In this document: positions 63,742 to 64,000 of the stretch, piece after piece
Layout of the letters: each line of letters starts with the position of its first letter
Numbering within the stretch: the stretch's first letter is position 1
Assembly (NCBI GenBank): GCA_900473205.1
Contig: UCLB01000012.1
Span: forward strand, 62,001-126,000
Origin: Hyphomicrobiales bacterium
Lineage (GTDB): Bacteria > Pseudomonadota > Alphaproteobacteria > Rhizobiales > Rhizobiaceae
Reading direction: 5' to 3'
DNA length: 64,000 bases
Program-made: the position numbers and the translations under genes
The notes under the pieces: generated by a model
The model's database searches: none
What the model was told of the DNA's origin: nothing
Seen by the model: only the letters and a program-made list of their open reading frames with translations

Positions 63742-64000
63742 TTATTTTTTTTGCGCACCGATAGTCTTAATGAAGGCTTCTACCGTTGGCATGGATTTTT
63801 CGACCATCACGGCTATACCTTTGGTATTGGGATGCATTCTGTCCTCCAGTTGCAGGGATTCATCCAGGACGACGCCGTCCAGAAAGAACGGGTAAAGCGG
63901 AAGCCCATGTTTTTCTGCAAGGCGCTGGTAGATCGGGTTGAAGCGCTTGGCATAATCGTCACCCATATTCGGTGGCGCCATGATGCCGATCAGCAGGACC
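63742..64000 (-). CDS. SGNH-family esterase / acyl-CoA thioesterase I (TesA-like), partial
   Basis: The right window edge cuts this reverse-strand gene; only the last 86 or so residues are present. VLLIGIMAPPNMGDDY, FNPIYQRLAEKHGLPLYPFF and the catalytic Asp-x-x-His in LEDRMHPNTKGIAVM are typical of TesA/arylesterase proteins. An ATG at 63981 lies within the conserved region and is not the real start. Confidence 0.9.
   Translation of the reverse strand, partial: VLLIGIMAPPNMGDDYAKRFNPIYQRLAEKHGLPLYPFFLDGVVLDESLQLEDRMHPNTKGIAVMVEKSMPTVEAFIKTIGAQKK

Overview
This window looks like a piece of the primary chromosome of a Rhizobiaceae alphaproteobacterium, most likely an Agrobacterium relative. 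The evidence is the mnmE-mnmG-rsmG-parA-parB block, the IalB-family and SDHAF4/DUF1674 genes, an oxygen-dependent cobalamin cluster that uses cbiD in place of cobF, and leuB and leuD separated from leuC. The gene order fits my memory of the Agrobacterium circular chromosome, but I could not check this by alignment. No tRNA, rRNA, insertion sequence, prophage or CRISPR array was seen. The only stretch above 300 bases without a protein gene (25701-26130) holds a cobalamin riboswitch.

Region 1 (1-4.5 kb) is an origin-proximal segregation block: the tail of mnmE, then mnmG, rsmG, parA and parB, with two parS sites (98-113 and 2068-2083) and a third further out (11004-11019). Region 2 (4.5-10.9 kb) holds an SDHAF4-like assembly factor, the membrane protease HtpX, the rRNA methyltransferase RsmB, a heparinase II/III-family protein and PurH. 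Region 3 (11-21.5 kb) is a sugar-acid catabolic locus. A FadR-type GntR regulator and a UxaA-family dehydratase diverge from a ribose-type ABC importer, an aldo-keto reductase, a lactonase, a zinc dehydrogenase and an L-fuconate-dehydratase-like enolase. Together they suggest non-phosphorylating use of L-fucose or L-galactose.

Region 4 (21.6-40.1 kb) is a large cobalamin cluster: cobC, cobD, cobQ, cobO, a riboswitch, then DUF1636-cobW-cobN-cobG-cobH-cobI-cobJ, cobK, cobL-cobE-cobM, cbiD and cobB. It is extremely compact. Most forward genes are joined by four-base overlaps, two divergent pairs share overlapping start codons, and three convergent pairs overlap at their ends. It covers precorrin-2 to adenosylcobyric acid and aminopropanol-phosphate attachment. 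cobA, cobS/cobT and the cobU/cobV/cobP functions are not here.

Region 5 (40.2-53.9 kb) is mixed housekeeping: a YghU-type glutathione transferase, a small conserved unknown, a di-heme peroxidase, leuB, leuD, a GNAT acetyltransferase, typA, an M3 oligopeptidase, a MarR-MFS efflux pair, argG and a short-chain dehydrogenase. Region 6 (54-64 kb) has a LysE exporter, an ECF sigma / RskA-like anti-sigma / fasciclin trio, a TrpXYZ-type ABC importer, rlmN, an IalB-family periplasmic protein, a DUF1232 membrane protein, phhB, a low-molecular-weight phosphatase, thpR and the truncated end of an SGNH hydrolase.

Palindromic intergenic repeats built around CTCGGG...CCCGAG occur at four places. One of them supplies the last codons and stop of cobC.
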